Positions 51,877-61,460 are shown, counted from the first letter of the stretch. The stretch: DNA of 64,000 bases from Christensenella hongkongensis (GCF_000981035.1 NZ_LAYJ01000068.1:85024-149023); one strand, 5' to 3'. Notes: a model not told the origin generated them from the letters alone. Numbers and translations: made by a program.

Positions 51877-52770
51877 ATGCAGCTACAGGAAATTGTTATC
51901 GATCAGGCTTTGCGTGAATTAACGCCGCGTGGCACACCTGCTTTCCCATTGGAGATGTATTGTAATGACATCTCGGAATTTATCACGCATTACGTGCCCT
52001 GGCATTGGCATACGGAAATTGAATTCGGTTATGTCCTGAATGGAAATATGGTAATCGAATACACCGGACACAAAGTAAATTTATCACCGGGCGACGGTTT
52101 TTTTATCAACAGCAACGAGCTTCATGCGATGCGGCCGCTTAATGACGGCCCGTGTGAAACTGTAAATATTGTTTTTTCTGCCGAGGTAATTGCGGGCGCC
52201 CCGCACAGCATTTATGAAAACAAATATGTTCTGCCGCTGATGGCAAACCGTGAGGTAGCTGTCGTCCCGTTATTCCAAACGGAAGCGTGGCAAAAGTCTT
52301 TGCTGTCCCTGCTTAAAAAAGCTTTTCTGGACTATACAGGCGCAGGCTGTGGTTATGAGCTGCTCACAAGAAACCACCTGTCTTCGGCATGGCTCCTCCT
52401 CTTTGAAAAATCCGGGCACCCCGCCTTAGCTGACCGCAGGGCGCATAACATCCATATGAAAAAAGCGCTCACGTTTATCCACAAAAATTATATGCAGCCT
52501 GTTTCGCTCAAGGATATCGCACAAAGCGCCAATATGAGTGCACGAAGCTGCTGCCGGTACTTCCAGAAACAACTCGGTATGACGCCTTTTGCATATCTTT
52601 TGGAATACCGGATCAAAATAGCGGCAGAGCTTCTCCTGAATACCGACAAACCCGTCACTGAAATTTGCTTTGAAACCGGCTTTCACGATGCGAGCTATTT
52701 TACAAAAACCTTCCGTGAATTAACCGGATATACGCCCATGTCATTCCGCAGGAACAAATCAGGCTTATAA
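51877..52770 (+). CDS. AraC-family regulator with cupin sensor domain, 297 aa
   Basis: The N-terminal cupin (about 25-110) has HYVPWHWHTEIEFGYVLNGN and SPGDGFFINSNELHAM, and binds a small ligand. The C-terminal 100 residues carry two helix-turn-helix motifs (QPVSLKDIAQSANMSARSCCRYFQKQLG and KPVTEICFETGFHDASYFTKTF) ending TGYTPMSFRR. Such regulators usually act on neighbouring sugar or peptide genes; here the divergent small gene and the M1 peptidase downstream are candidates. ATG 51877 follows GAGG. Confidence 0.9.
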   Translation: MQLQEIVIDQALRELTPRGTPAFPLEMYCNDISEFITHYVPWHWHTEIEFGYVLNGNMVIEYTGHKVNLSPGDGFFINSNELHAMRPLNDGPCETVNIVFSAEVIAGAPHSIYENKYVLPLMANREVAVVPLFQTEAWQKSLLSLLKKAFLDYTGAGCGYELLTRNHLSSAWLLLFEKSGHPALADRRAHNIHMKKALTFIHKNYMQPVSLKDIAQSANMSARSCCRYFQKQLGMTPFAYLLEYRIKIAAELLLNTDKPVTEICFETGFHDASYFTKTFRELTGYTPMSFRRNKSGL

Positions 52771-52939
52771 TAAACAGAATTTATCCCACGCCATCCCGGA
52801 ATGCTTTTATTGCCTTCCTGTTTACATGAAAACTGCTTTTTTTGATATTGATACAATTTGGATGCTTTTATGATACGGTTTGTATACTGCCGCCGGGTAT
52901 ACTTTCCTTACAGTTTTGACACAAAGGAAAGGAACCATC

Positions 52940-54469
52940 ATGAAAAAGTGTATCTCTATCATTATTTCCACCCTATTGTTATTTTCCCTTACAGGCTGCG
53001 CTGCAGGCGGAGCGCAGGTCACCCCCGTTTCCTCCGCTCCGCCTGTTGCCTCTGCGGTGGCAGGCACAGCCCTTCCGCAGCAAACCGCGGCCGAACCTTC
53101 CGCTTTGCCCATTGCGGACAAGCTTGCTGGAAAAGCCCTGAACGCCTTCAATCTTGATGTTACGCTCGATCCGGAGAATCATACGCTCGAGGTGTCGCAG
53201 CTGCTCGATTATCATAACAGCACGGATACGCAGCTTTCAGAAATCTATTTCAATCTCATCCCGGACGCGTTTGAAGAGAACGGCGGCGGGATCGACCTGT
53301 CTGCCGTCACCGCCGGGGGGAGCGACGCCCTTTTGCAGCGCGGGGAACAGACTGTGTTCAGCATGCCTCTCTCCACCCCGCTCGGTACAGGCGAAACGCT
53401 GTCCATCCAGATGGAATACACTGTGCGTATCCCCGATATCCAGAACCGTTTCGGATATCAGGAAAATGTATACAATGTCGGCAACTTCATCATCACCCCC
53501 GCCGTATATGACGAAAACGGCTGGGCTATCGAGCCGTACGCAACGCTGGGCGACGCGTTTTATACGGATATCGCCAATTACGACGTTGCCATCCATGCAC
53601 CGGAGGGATATACCGTTGCGGCAACAGGAGACCGGCAGGCGAACGGGAGTTTCCATGCTGAAAAGGTGCGCGATTTTGCATTTTGTGCAAGCGACGGATA
53701 TGATACGCTCGAAGATACGGTGGACGGTATTTCCGTTACGGTTTATTACGGCGACAATATGGCAAAAACAGCGGCGCGCATGATGGAAACGGCCAAAAAG
53801 GCGATATCCCTGTACAGTGGTATGTTCGGCGCATATCCATATGATACGCTATCCGTCGTCTCAAGCGGCCTTACCGGCGGCGTCAACGGCATGGAATACC
53901 CCACGCTTATTATGGTCGGTACTTTCGTGACACTCGACAATATGGAGGAGCTGGGTATCGATCCGGCAATCCCTGAAGATCTGGCCTACTGCACAGCTGA
54001 TATTGACAGGGCCGTGGCGCACGAAATCGCACACCAGTGGTTTTATGGCGTAGTAGGTAACGACCAGATCAGATATCCCTGGCTCGATGAAGGACTGTGC
54101 CGGTTTGCAGAATATTTATATCTTGACGCTTATCCGGTCGAGAATTTGGACGACGGCTACTCGCTCGAGCAGTCGCTGACCTTTGAACACCAGTTTGTCA
54201 TGGAGGACAATGAATTTGGCGCGGTGGACTTAAGTCTTTCGCTGTACGACTGGCAAAAGCAGGAAGCCGCAGACTACAGCGGAATTTATAACCGCACCGC
54301 CAGCCTGCTGTACCAGATGCGCGTGCAGATGGGCGAAACTGCGTTCTCAAAAGCCATAAAAGAGTATGTGGATACGTTTGCTTACGGTTTCGTAACGCCC
54401 GAAGGCTTTCAGCAATTCTGGAATGGTAAGGATGATTTTTCAGAGCTGTTCACACTGTATTTTCAGTAA
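52940..54469 (+). CDS. M1-family metallopeptidase lipoprotein, 509 aa
   Basis: A signal peptide with lipobox LTGC leads to an N-terminal beta domain (about 60-250) and a gluzincin domain with VAHEIAHQWFYGVVGNDQIR and LDEGLCRFAEYL, i.e. HExxH and the downstream Glu 18 residues later. Aminopeptidases of this family trim the N-termini of peptides. It is a membrane-anchored outer enzyme, complementing the M3-type lipoprotein at 43-45 kb. ATG 52940 follows AAAGGAAAGG. A terminator is downstream at 54574. Confidence 0.9.
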   Translation: MKKCISIIISTLLLFSLTGCAAGGAQVTPVSSAPPVASAVAGTALPQQTAAEPSALPIADKLAGKALNAFNLDVTLDPENHTLEVSQLLDYHNSTDTQLSEIYFNLIPDAFEENGGGIDLSAVTAGGSDALLQRGEQTVFSMPLSTPLGTGETLSIQMEYTVRIPDIQNRFGYQENVYNVGNFIITPAVYDENGWAIEPYATLGDAFYTDIANYDVAIHAPEGYTVAATGDRQANGSFHAEKVRDFAFCASDGYDTLEDTVDGISVTVYYGDNMAKTAARMMETAKKAISLYSGMFGAYPYDTLSVVSSGLTGGVNGMEYPTLIMVGTFVTLDNMEELGIDPAIPEDLAYCTADIDRAVAHEIAHQWFYGVVGNDQIRYPWLDEGLCRFAEYLYLDAYPVENLDDGYSLEQSLTFEHQFVMEDNEFGAVDLSLSLYDWQKQEAADYSGIYNRTASLLYQMRVQMGETAFSKAIKEYVDTFAYGFVTPEGFQQFWNGKDDFSELFTLYFQ

Positions 54470-54573
54470 CTTCATGCTTGAAATAATACAACTGATGTTT
54501 AAAGCGATTGCCGCAACGTGCGGGAAGCGCCCGTTCAAATTTGAGTTGATTCCAATAGATTGTGTAAAAAACA

Positions 54574-54628
54574 GGCGTATGGCAATCGGCATACAATGTT
54601 CCGCCAGCCTGCCATACGCCGAATTTTT
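54574..54628 (+). terminator. Terminator of the M1 peptidase gene
   Basis: GGCGTATGGCA (54574-54584) and TGCCATACGCC (54610-54620), an 11-bp stem with a 25-base loop, followed by GAATTTTTTT. It lies 100 bases past the stop; bases 54470-54573 hold nothing recognised. Confidence 0.8.
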
Positions 54629-54644
54629 TTATTCTCTTTTTCCT

Positions 54645-55253
54645 TTACTTTTTAACATCCGTTTTCTTTTTGGGAAGCTCGCATTCCTTCTCAGCATAAG
54701 CGATCAGCATACGGTACACGAGATTGGAGCGCTCCTCCACATCCCCCTTGCCATAAAGGGAGATTGCATTGAGCATCCCGAACAACAGCTCGGATAAAAC
54801 CTCTGCCTCCCCTTCTGCAAGCTCCCTGCCGCATTCGGAAAACACGCGGGTAATCAGTTCAATAAACAGCTGCTGTACCTGCTTGCGTATTCCAAACAAC
54901 GTACGTTCGATGTATTCTTTATCCGATTCAAAATTAACGACCTGGTTGATCACATCCTGCGGCGTTTCTGTCATCCGTGCGATGAAGCAATAGATCGCAC
55001 CATAGAAGGCTTCTTTCGGCTCCTTACCGAAAACCGTCCCCATAAATTCAACCATTATCTGCTCGATCTCTCCTGCAAGCACCTGCGCAAGCAGGGCTTC
55101 CTTATCATCAAAATGCGTGTATACCGTACCTACGGAAAGCCCGCTTACCTCCGCAATCCGGCGCATGGACAGGCTGTCGTAGCCCTCCTGATGATAAATT
55201 TCAAGGGCGGCACTGATAATCTTTTGCGTAACGTCTTCAATTTTCTTTGGCAT
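54645..55253 (-). CDS. TetR-family repressor, 202 aa
   Basis: N-terminal helix-turn-helix (AALEIYHQEGYDSLSMRRIAEVSGLSVGTVYTHFDDKEALL) and a helical ligand-binding domain. It is the second gene after a MATE exporter (18-base gap), and a TGAACG-CC-CGTTCA palindrome lies at their promoter, so it probably represses the pair and is released by an exported compound. Confidence 0.9.
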   Translation of the reverse strand: MPKKIEDVTQKIISAALEIYHQEGYDSLSMRRIAEVSGLSVGTVYTHFDDKEALLAQVLAGEIEQIMVEFMGTVFGKEPKEAFYGAIYCFIARMTETPQDVINQVVNFESDKEYIERTLFGIRKQVQQLFIELITRVFSECGRELAEGEAEVLSELLFGMLNAISLYGKGDVEERSNLVYRMLIAYAEKECELPKKKTDVKK

Positions 55254-55271
55254 AATTATTATTCTCCCTGC

Positions 55272-56669
55272 TTATTGTTCTTCATTTGGGTTAAGAAGCC
55301 CAAGGGCGTATTCCTCTTTTGTTATTTTGATATATTTGAATATTCGAACCGCAAGTACCACGGCAATGATTCCTGAAATAATATCCGCAACGAGCGGCGA
55401 TATCATGATTCCCCACAGCCCCTGCGTAGTCGCAAGCACAATTACCGTCGGAATCAGGCACACCCCCTGCCTCGAGATGGACAGGATCATCGCCCCCGCA
55501 GCTTTTCCGAACGCCTGATGCGTCATCATCATGATCAGCGTAAACGCCGTAATGGTAAAGCCCGCCGTAAACCATTGCAGCGCGGGGACGCCAATTTCCA
55601 TCACATAAGCGTCCGTTGTGAAAAGCGTCATCATTGGCACCGCAAAAAAGTTGCATAAGAGCGTAACTGCAAGGCCAATCAGCAATGCCACGGCAATACC
55701 AAAACCCATGGCGGATTTCAAACGGTCAAATTTATGCGCGCCGAAGTTATAGCCCGCCACAGGCTGATAGCCCTGCGCAAACCCAAACACAAGTGCAAAT
55801 CCCAGGAACTGAATACGGTTTACAATGCCAAAAGCCGCAATCGCCGCATCCCCGTAAGGCTTTGCACATACGTTAATTACCGCAAACCCAACCGCAGCCA
55901 AAAGCTGTGTTAAAAACGTAGACGAACCGATCCTCGTAATATAGGAAATAATTTCCCTGTCAAACCGGAAGCCCTTCAGCCGAAAAGGCGCAATCGTTTT
56001 TTTTCTCCAGTAGTTGGAGGAAAGTATCACAAATGCGACTACCTGGGAAAGCGCAGTCGCAACCGCGGCGCCCAGTACGCCCATTTGGAATGTAAAGATA
56101 AAGATCGGATCGAGAACGATATTCAAAACAGCGCCGATCACCATGCCGGTCATGGACTGCACTGCACTTCCTTCCGAACGCAGCAGATTATTAAACGCCA
56201 TATTGGTAAGCTGCACCGGCGCGGCGATAAACATCACAAGCGCATAGTCGAGCGCCAGGCCAATCGTCCCCTCCGACGCCCCAAGCGCAAGGAGCAGCGG
56301 CTTTGCAAAAATACAGCCCAAAACGGCCACCAAAACGCCGGACAGAAAAGAAAGGGTAATCGTTGTGGTTGCAGTCCTGCCCGCCTTCTCTTTTTCTTTC
56401 GCGCCAAGCAGCCTTGAAAGATAGGCCGCGCCGCCCGCCGCAAACAGGATGGAAAGCGCCTGCGTAATCAGCATAACCGGCATATAGACCGATACCGCCG
56501 CCGTACCAAGATAGCCTTCCGGCGAAATGCTGACAAAGTACGTATCTGCCATATTGTAAATCGCCATAACAGCCATGCTGATAATGGCGGGAATCGCCAA
56601 CTTTATGATCGCGCTGGGAACCCTGGCAGTCCCCATCATCTCCGCGCGTTTATCAATCGCTTCATCCAT
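55272..56669 (-). CDS. MATE-family multidrug or metabolite exporter, 465 aa
   Basis: Twelve hydrophobic segments in two similar halves (AIISMAVMAIYNMADTYFVS and AGYNFGAHKFDR are typical NorM-like parts). MATE proteins export cationic drugs or metabolites using Na+ or H+. It is the first gene of a MATE-TetR operon with its own promoter and palindromic operator. The substrate is unknown. Confidence 0.9.
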   Translation of the reverse strand: MDEAIDKRAEMMGTARVPSAIIKLAIPAIISMAVMAIYNMADTYFVSISPEGYLGTAAVSVYMPVMLITQALSILFAAGGAAYLSRLLGAKEKEKAGRTATTTITLSFLSGVLVAVLGCIFAKPLLLALGASEGTIGLALDYALVMFIAAPVQLTNMAFNNLLRSEGSAVQSMTGMVIGAVLNIVLDPIFIFTFQMGVLGAAVATALSQVVAFVILSSNYWRKKTIAPFRLKGFRFDREIISYITRIGSSTFLTQLLAAVGFAVINVCAKPYGDAAIAAFGIVNRIQFLGFALVFGFAQGYQPVAGYNFGAHKFDRLKSAMGFGIAVALLIGLAVTLLCNFFAVPMMTLFTTDAYVMEIGVPALQWFTAGFTITAFTLIMMMTHQAFGKAAGAMILSISRQGVCLIPTVIVLATTQGLWGIMISPLVADIISGIIAVVLAVRIFKYIKITKEEYALGLLNPNEEQ

Positions 56670-56694
56670 ATCTAGTCTCCCCCGGATTTTTAAC

Positions 56695-56749
56695 TGAACG
56701 CCCGTTCATTTACAAATATAATCTTATTATGAGTTGAGCCTAATGTCAA
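56695..56749 (-). promoter_or_regulatory. MATE-TetR promoter with palindromic operator
   Basis: Minus-strand TTGACA (56749-56744) and TAAGAT (56726-56721), 17-base spacer. A palindrome TGAACG-CC-CGTTCA (56695-56708) lies 13 bases past the -10, at the expected start of the transcript, the usual place for a TetR operator. Confidence 0.75.
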
Positions 56750-56874
56750 TCAGTTTGTGAAAATCGTTTTCTACTTTCATAAGTTCCTTTTGCTCTTGTG
56801 TATTGCTGTTTTAGTAGTTTATAATGGTAGAAGTGCCACTAATAGGACAAAAAAATTGTAATGGGGAGATTATC

Positions 56875-57717
56875 ATGTACAAAATTTTAAAAAAAGAGGA
56901 ACTTGCAAACAATATTACCAAGATGGTAATCGATGCTCCGTTGATTGCAAAAAAAGCACAAAGCGGACAGTTTCTTGTTTTACGCACGCATGAAAAGGGC
57001 GAGCGTTTCCCTCTGACGATTGCAGACTTCGACCGCGAAGCCGGCACCGTCACGATCATTTTTGCACAGATCGGCAAATCGACGCAGTATTTGGGTACGC
57101 TGCCCGAGGGCGGCGAGATACTGGATGTGGTTGGGCCGCTTGGCGTTGCATCCCATTTTGATCCGTCCATTAAAAAAGCGGCGGTGATCGGCGGCGGGCT
57201 CGGCTGCGCCATCGCGCTTCCGCAGGCGAAACACCTGAAACAAATGGGCGTATCTGTTGATATGATCGCCGGATTCAAAACAAAAGATATTATTATCCTG
57301 GAAGAAGAGATGACAAATGCGAGCGATAACCTCATCATCACAACGGACGACGGCTCTTTCGGTTTTTCCGGATTTGTAACCGACGCGCTCAAAAAGCAGA
57401 TCGAGGACGGCGTAAAATATGACGTCGTAGTTGCGATTGGTCCGATCCCGATGATGAAATTCGTATCCAAACTCACAAAGGAATATGGAATCAAAACCAT
57501 CGTTAGCATGAATCCCGTCATGATCGACGGCACCGGAATGTGCGGCGGCTGTCGCCTTACCGTTGGCGGAAAGACAAAATTTGCATGTATCGACGGCCCG
57601 GATTTCGACGGACACGAGGTCGATTTTGACGGCGCAATGCGCCGCCTTTCGATGTACGACGGGCTGAAGGAACGCGAAGAGGACTGCAGGCTGATCAAAA
57701 TGGCGGAGGAAAAATAA
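56875..57717 (+). CDS. NfnA-type ferredoxin-NADP+ reductase subunit alpha, 280 aa
   Basis: FAD and NAD(P) binding module: FLVLRTHEKGERFPLTIADFD (FAD site), VIGGGLGCAIALPQAKHL (nucleotide) and CGGCRLTVGGKTKFACIDGPDF holding the Cys ligands of a 2Fe-2S cluster. With the next gene it forms the NfnAB/GltA-like transhydrogenase that couples NADH, NADPH and ferredoxin by flavin bifurcation. ATG 56875 follows GGGGAG. Confidence 0.9.
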   Translation: MYKILKKEELANNITKMVIDAPLIAKKAQSGQFLVLRTHEKGERFPLTIADFDREAGTVTIIFAQIGKSTQYLGTLPEGGEILDVVGPLGVASHFDPSIKKAAVIGGGLGCAIALPQAKHLKQMGVSVDMIAGFKTKDIIILEEEMTNASDNLIITTDDGSFGFSGFVTDALKKQIEDGVKYDVVVAIGPIPMMKFVSKLTKEYGIKTIVSMNPVMIDGTGMCGGCRLTVGGKTKFACIDGPDFDGHEVDFDGAMRRLSMYDGLKEREEDCRLIKMAEEK

Positions 57718-57719
57718 CG

Positions 57720-59114
57720 ATGGAAAGAAATATGTCTCTTGAAAAAGTAAAAATGCCGGAGCTTGACGCCGACGTCCGCTCAAAAAACTTTGAGGAGGTC
57801 GCCCTCGGCTATACGGCGGAAATGGCGCAGGAGGAAAGCCTGCGCTGCCTCGAATGTAAAAACCGCCCGTGCGTCGCGGGATGCCCGGTACAGGTCAATA
57901 TCCCTGAGTTTATCCACGAAATCAAAGAAGGCAACTTCATGGCCGCTTATAAAAAGATCATTGAGACCAACGGCCTTCCCGCCGTATGCGGCAGGGTTTG
58001 CCCGCAGGAAAGCCAGTGCGAGCAGCTGTGCGTGCGCGGTAAAAAGGGCGAACCGGTCGGTATCGGGCGGCTCGAGCGTTTTGCTGCGGATTATGCGATG
58101 TCCCAGGGCGCGCTTGGCGATAAAAACGTCGCCCCCAAAAAGGGAAAAAAGGTCGCCGTTATCGGCAGCGGCCCGTCCGGGCTTACATGTGCCTCCGATC
58201 TTGCCAAAGCAGGCTATGACGTAACCCTGTTTGAAGCCTTCCATACAGCGGGCGGAGTATTGAAATACGGTATCCCGCAGTTCCGTCTTCCCAAGGAGAT
58301 CGTAGACCTTGAAATCAACGTACTACGGGAAATGGGCGTTGAAATCAAGCTCGATATGGTAATTGGTAAGATACTGACCATTGACGAACTAAAAGAAATG
58401 GGCTACGAGGCAATCTTCATCGGCAGCGGCGCAGGACTTCCTTCCTTTATGAATATCCCGGGAGAAAACCTCAACGACGTTTACTCCGCAAATGAATTCC
58501 TGACACGGATCAACCTCATGCACGCATATGAATATCCATCCTACGATACGCCCATCAAGCCTTATTCGAGCGTAGCTGTAATCGGCGGCGGTAACGTTGC
58601 GATGGATGCGGCACGTTGCGCCAAACGCCTTGGAGCGGGCCATGTATATATCGTATACCGCCGCAGCGAAGCAGAAATGCCGGCGCGTCTGGAAGAAGTG
58701 CATCATGCAAAAGAGGAAGGAATCGATTTCCGGCTTCTGGAAGCCCCAATCGAAATCATTGGAGACGAACAAGGCAATGTAACAGGAATGAAAAATATCC
58801 GTATGGAGCTTGGCGAACCCGACGCTTCCGGCAGGCGCAGGCCTGTTGAGATCAAAGGGAGCGAATATGTGATTCCTGTTGATGCTGTTATTGTCGCAAT
58901 CGGCCAGTCTCCCAACCCGATGATCAAAAACTCCACACCCGAATTGAAAACGGAATCGTGGGGTGGAATTATTACAAACGAAGAAACCGGCGAAACATCG
59001 ATCCCCGGCGTATATGCAGGCGGTGACGCGGTGACCGGAGCAGCTACCGTTATCCTGGCAATGGGCGCCGGAAAAACGGCAGCAAAGAGCATCGACGAAT
59101 ATTTGAGCAAATAA
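57720..59114 (+). CDS. NfnB-type NADPH-dependent oxidoreductase subunit beta, 464 aa
   Basis: N-terminal Fe-S region CLECKNRPCVAGCPVQVNIP and CGRVCPQESQCEQLCVRG, then FAD-binding VIGSGPSGLTCASDLAKAGYDV and NADPH-binding VIGGGNVAMDAARCAKRLG, ending in VYAGGDAVTGAATVILAMGAG. It is the GltD-like large subunit of NfnAB; the same fold serves as glutamate synthase small subunit, but no GltB is nearby and NfnA directly precedes it, which favours the bifurcating transhydrogenase. The two genes are two bases apart. Confidence 0.9.
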   Translation: MERNMSLEKVKMPELDADVRSKNFEEVALGYTAEMAQEESLRCLECKNRPCVAGCPVQVNIPEFIHEIKEGNFMAAYKKIIETNGLPAVCGRVCPQESQCEQLCVRGKKGEPVGIGRLERFAADYAMSQGALGDKNVAPKKGKKVAVIGSGPSGLTCASDLAKAGYDVTLFEAFHTAGGVLKYGIPQFRLPKEIVDLEINVLREMGVEIKLDMVIGKILTIDELKEMGYEAIFIGSGAGLPSFMNIPGENLNDVYSANEFLTRINLMHAYEYPSYDTPIKPYSSVAVIGGGNVAMDAARCAKRLGAGHVYIVYRRSEAEMPARLEEVHHAKEEGIDFRLLEAPIEIIGDEQGNVTGMKNIRMELGEPDASGRRRPVEIKGSEYVIPVDAVIVAIGQSPNPMIKNSTPELKTESWGGIITNEETGETSIPGVYAGGDAVTGAATVILAMGAGKTAAKSIDEYLSK

Positions 59115-59132
59115 CCGGAACGTTGTTCCACA

Positions 59133-59166
59133 AAAAAAACTGTGGCTTTTCGCCACAGTTTTTTTA
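59133..59166 (+). terminator. Terminator of the nfnAB operon
   Basis: ACTGTGGC (59139-59146) and GCCACAGT (59152-59159), extended by A and T tracts, followed by a run of T. It begins 19 bases past the stop. Confidence 0.88.
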
Positions 59167-59278
59167 TACATTTTTATGTATAAAATTTGTTATTTTTATA
59201 CCTTCCCCAAAAAAATATTACATTTTTTTATTTTCCTATTGACATTTTTGGAACCGCTCAACCACGCCTTTTTCCTTT

Positions 59279-59423
59279 TGTGGATAACTCAATTTTATTT
59301 CCACGCACCCATACAGCAAAAACCGCTTCACAAAGCCATTTTTCCAGTCAAAAGTTATCCACATTTTTCTGTGGATAACTCTCCTTTTTAGCATAATAAT
59401 GCGGGTTTTACGGTTGCGGATAA
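59279..59423. other. Cluster of DnaA boxes in a 516-base gap
   Basis: Three perfect boxes TTATCCACA: 59287-59279 (minus), 59355-59363 (plus) and 59378-59370 (minus). A fourth, TTATCCGCA, is at 59423-59415. Boxes two and three are arms of a perfect 11-bp inverted repeat AGTTATCCACA-N6-TGTGGATAACT. The surrounding 59115-59630 is AT-rich and has no gene. It may be a secondary origin-like or DnaA-titration site, or a DnaA-controlled promoter region for the next gene; dnaA and dnaN are not in the window. Confidence 0.7.
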
Positions 59424-59630
59424 CCTGTTTTTGCTTCACGCGGCTTTTACTTCGTTTTTTCAGGTTCTTTGCCAGTTTTTTACATGAATATTTTTTCTTT
59501 TTAATGTATAATTAATTTGTTTCTTTTTGCCGCGCAACATGTTTTTTCTAAAATTTTCCACTACCATTTTAAAAAAAGTTAAATTTAAGGTATAATAGAT
59601 ATCATTCGAAAAAATGTGAAGGAGCATACC

Positions 59631-61448
59631 ATGTCTCGCCATTTTAGTTATCGCGAGCCGCGCTACCCGCGTGGCCATAATTATCGCCCGCGCAAGCGCC
59701 TGCGCGTCGGCCGTTTGATTATTGTGATCTTAATTTTTGCGGCTATTATTGCCGGCATTATATTCGGAGTCCTGTTTTTGACCAAACAGGGGCCATTCGC
59801 TTCCGGAGCGTCTACTCCTGAGCCTTCCGCGACACCATCAGCGGAAGAAACAGCGGCTGCCGCGCCCTCTTCTACTCCAACGCCCAGTGCGGCTCCCACA
59901 ATCGATCCGGGTAACTTTACGGTCGCCGCCGTTGATTCCACCCTTCCCTCAGCATTCGGATTTCAGACAGAAATCGAGCAGGACGGCGCGTCCGTCGCCG
60001 AATATACACGCACGCGGCCTATCAGCTTCCCCGCTGCAAGCGACTATACGGGCATGAAGGGAATTACGACCTTCCGCAGCAATAATTACCGTGACCAGGG
60101 AGCCTTCGGTTCCGCAGATATCACTGATAAAAAGCTTGAGAAGCTGTGGTCGCAAAACGGTACTGCCGTGGAACCGGCAGGAATCAATTCCTCCGCGCAG
60201 CCGCTTATTGCACAATGGGATACCGATATCCGGCAGATGATGAACTTATATTCCGATAAGAAGTCCGACGATGGACTGATTGAGGTCATCTATCCGGCTA
60301 TGGACGGAAAAATATATTTTATGGACCTGAGCGACGGCAGCTATACGCGCGATCCAATTAATACCGGTTTTGCCGTAACGGGAACGGCTGCACTCGATCC
60401 ACGGGGATATCCGCTGCTTTATGTTGGACAGGGAACCGGTCTCTCCGGCACGGACCAGCACGACAATGTTTATCTGTACGTATACAGCCTGATTGACGGT
60501 CAGCTTCTTTACAAATATGGTGCGGAGCAAAAGGATCCGTTTGCTTACCGCGAATCCTGGCAGGCATACAGCGGTTCCCCGTTGGTTGCCGCCGATGCGG
60601 ATACGCTTGTGTGGGCGGGAGAAAACGGTATTTTATATACCGCCGTCTTAAATTCGGAATTTGACCGTGCGGCTGGCACGGTGTCCATCAATCCGGATAC
60701 GCCCGTCAAATACCGTTATACAACGCCCAAAAATGCGGACGACACGCAGCTCTCCGCCGATACTCCCCGCAAATACGGCACCATTGCCTCCGCAGCCGCA
60801 TGGAAAAACTATTTGTTCCTGACAGACAGCGGCGGCTGGCTGCAATGTATCGACCTGAATACAATGACGCCCGTTTATGTGCAGGACCTGATCACAGCAA
60901 CGGACGCTTCTCCGCTGTTGGAACAGACACAGGATGGCCTTTTCCTGTACGTTGCCTCCAAGGCGTCGCTGCAACCGCAGGAAGGACAGAAAGGAACGGC
61001 GTACCTTCGTAAGATAAATGCGCTGACCGGCGAAATCGTTTGGCAGACGCCCTACGACTGTTTGTCAGGAGGCGGCGCATCCGCCTCGCCGGTACTTGGT
61101 ACCGGTACGCTTTCAAATATGGTGTTCTTTACGGTCGCCCAAACGGACGCTTCGCAGGAAAGCGGAAAGCTTGTCGCACTGAATACGGATACGGGCGAAA
61201 CGATCTGGGAGCACGAAATGGACCATTATGGCCTTTCTTCGCCTGTCGCAGTCTATACGCAGGACAATACCGGCTATCTGCTCCAGGGGAACAACAACGG
61301 CATCATGACGCTTCTGGATGGAAAAACCGGCGAGGCTCTTGACCGCGTTTCCCTTGGTGGAACAACCGTCAGCACACCCGCGGTAATGAATGATATGCTT
61401 GTTGTTGGATCGAGCAACGGCAGCATCAATGGCATCCGTATCAAATAA
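59631..61448 (+). CDS. Membrane-anchored PQQ-repeat beta-propeller protein, 605 aa
   Basis: A basic N-terminus (RHFSYREPRYPRGHNYRPRKR) and one membrane helix (about 27-52), a Pro/Ser/Thr/Ala linker (about 60-100), then a propeller with repeated blades such as GEIVWQTPYDCL, GETIWEHEMDHYGLSS and GKTGEALDRVSLGG. It belongs to the PQQ-like repeat group, used for binding at the outer surface, not necessarily PQQ. TATAAT (59591-59596) lies upstream and AAGGAGCATACC precedes ATG 59631. The DnaA-box cluster is directly upstream. Confidence 0.85.
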   Translation: MSRHFSYREPRYPRGHNYRPRKRLRVGRLIIVILIFAAIIAGIIFGVLFLTKQGPFASGASTPEPSATPSAEETAAAAPSSTPTPSAAPTIDPGNFTVAAVDSTLPSAFGFQTEIEQDGASVAEYTRTRPISFPAASDYTGMKGITTFRSNNYRDQGAFGSADITDKKLEKLWSQNGTAVEPAGINSSAQPLIAQWDTDIRQMMNLYSDKKSDDGLIEVIYPAMDGKIYFMDLSDGSYTRDPINTGFAVTGTAALDPRGYPLLYVGQGTGLSGTDQHDNVYLYVYSLIDGQLLYKYGAEQKDPFAYRESWQAYSGSPLVAADADTLVWAGENGILYTAVLNSEFDRAAGTVSINPDTPVKYRYTTPKNADDTQLSADTPRKYGTIASAAAWKNYLFLTDSGGWLQCIDLNTMTPVYVQDLITATDASPLLEQTQDGLFLYVASKASLQPQEGQKGTAYLRKINALTGEIVWQTPYDCLSGGGASASPVLGTGTLSNMVFFTVAQTDASQESGKLVALNTDTGETIWEHEMDHYGLSSPVAVYTQDNTGYLLQGNNNGIMTLLDGKTGEALDRVSLGGTTVSTPAVMNDMLVVGSSNGSINGIRIK

Positions 61449-61460
61449 AGCTTCAACAGC

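Noticed and set aside
59115..59630. Primary replication origin oriC
   Set aside because: DnaA boxes are present, but dnaA, dnaN, gyrB, rpmH and a clear change in gene direction are missing, so I report only a DnaA-box cluster.
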